Source: Microbacterium galbinum (GTDB lineage: Bacteria; Actinomycetota; Actinomycetes; Actinomycetales; Microbacteriaceae). From it: a stretch of 64,000 nucleotides of DNA. Each line of letters begins with the position of its first letter. Within the stretch, counting starts at the first letter, position 1. This document shows positions 63,827-64,000 of this stretch, one piece after another. Location: positions 1,455,630 through 1,519,629 of the forward strand of contig NZ_CP078077.1 of NCBI RefSeq assembly GCF_023101185.1, written 5' to 3'. Below the pieces are notes generated by a model, which was not told the DNA's origin, made no database searches, and saw nothing but the letters and a program-made list of their open reading frames with translations. Made by a program: the position numbers and the translations under genes.

Positions 63827-64000
63827 TCAGCCGGCGAACGCCGCCACGGGCATACCGCTCGCGCCGGGCTGGACGGCGAAGAGTGAGCCCGCCTCGGTGC
63901 CGTGATCGGCCCCCAGCCCCTGGGCCGAGGTCGTGATGAAGAGCGTGCCGAGGTCGTCGCCGCCGAACGTGCAGGCACTGACCTGGGGGACGGGCAACTC
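63827..64000 (-). CDS. SMP-30/gluconolactonase-like protein, C-terminal part
   Basis: The last 57 residues of a gene that starts beyond the window. The sequence SACTFGGDDLGTLFITTSAQGLG is typical of the last blade of the SMP-30/gluconolactonase propeller, and AGSLFAVQPGASGMPVAAFAG is its normal end. Such enzymes open sugar lactones to sugar acids, which fits the sugar-acid enzymes nearby. The stop is TGA at 63827-63829. The call rests on the C-terminal motif alone. Confidence 0.72.
   Translation of the reverse strand, partial: ELPVPQVSACTFGGDDLGTLFITTSAQGLGADHGTEAGSLFAVQPGASGMPVAAFAG

Noticed and set aside
1..64000. tRNA, rRNA, insertion sequences or phage genes
   Set aside because: I looked for cloverleaf-like segments with a GGTTCGA arm, transposase motifs and integrase motifs and found none.

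Overview
The base composition (about 70 % G+C), GTG starts, leaderless promoter patterns, missing ATPases in sugar importers, and the gene set all point to a high-GC actinobacterium, most likely Microbacterium or a close relative in the Microbacteriaceae. That assignment is an inference from general appearance; the window holds no rRNA or tRNA to test it. No insertion sequence, transposase, phage gene or CRISPR array is visible, so this looks like ordinary chromosome that is rich in accessory metabolism.

Layout. 1-1894: the end of an osmoprotectant (OpuC-type) ABC importer. 2116-4343: AI-2E-type membrane protein, chorismate mutase, an atypical SDR. 4670-10068 (minus strand): a four-gene unit of ECF sigma factor, small beta-sandwich protein, subtilisin-like S8 protease and TPR-CHAT protease. 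This is the best candidate in the window for an undescribed system. 10183-12514: small membrane protein, MFS exporter with a divergent ArsR-like regulator. 12625-14602: YtrA-type GntR/ABC operon, divergent from a fold-III PLP amino acid enzyme. 16180-17448: rRNA-type methyltransferase. 17858-21163: a second glycine betaine importer of ProVWX type. 21287-23628: PadR/DUF1048/ABC export operon. 23817-25790: surface protein with a class E (LAXTG) sorting signal. 27030-30466: peptidase E, C4-dicarboxylate carrier and ThrE-like exporter operon. 30557-33003: TetR, SDR and quinone reductase sharing one operator motif. 33097-37798: alpha-galactosidase, an acidic protein of unknown role, SGNH hydrolase and CorA.

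From 38301 to the right end the window is mostly carbon catabolism. A ROK regulator with two Gfo/Idh/MocA dehydrogenases faces a carbohydrate ABC importer followed by an epimerase-like protein, a DapA-like aldolase, a hydroxyacid dehydrogenase and a Tat-exported beta-helix protein. Next to it are an FCD-type GntR regulator, a ceramidase-like hydrolase, an enolase-superfamily enzyme, several SDRs, a YtcJ-like amidohydrolase, an MHS transporter with a LysR regulator, and another 2-hydroxyacid dehydrogenase. A palindrome of the form GATGCTATRGCATC occurs before three separate units here, which suggests one regulon under the GntR protein.

The intergenic spaces are unusually full of dispersed repeats. 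The main family has the core TTCGACAGGCTCAGGGACCC and occurs at 14 places, often as facing pairs that could form hairpins. It also lies inside or at the end of several coding regions, most strikingly in the linker between the two halves of the methyltransferase. At least four smaller repeat families are present too.
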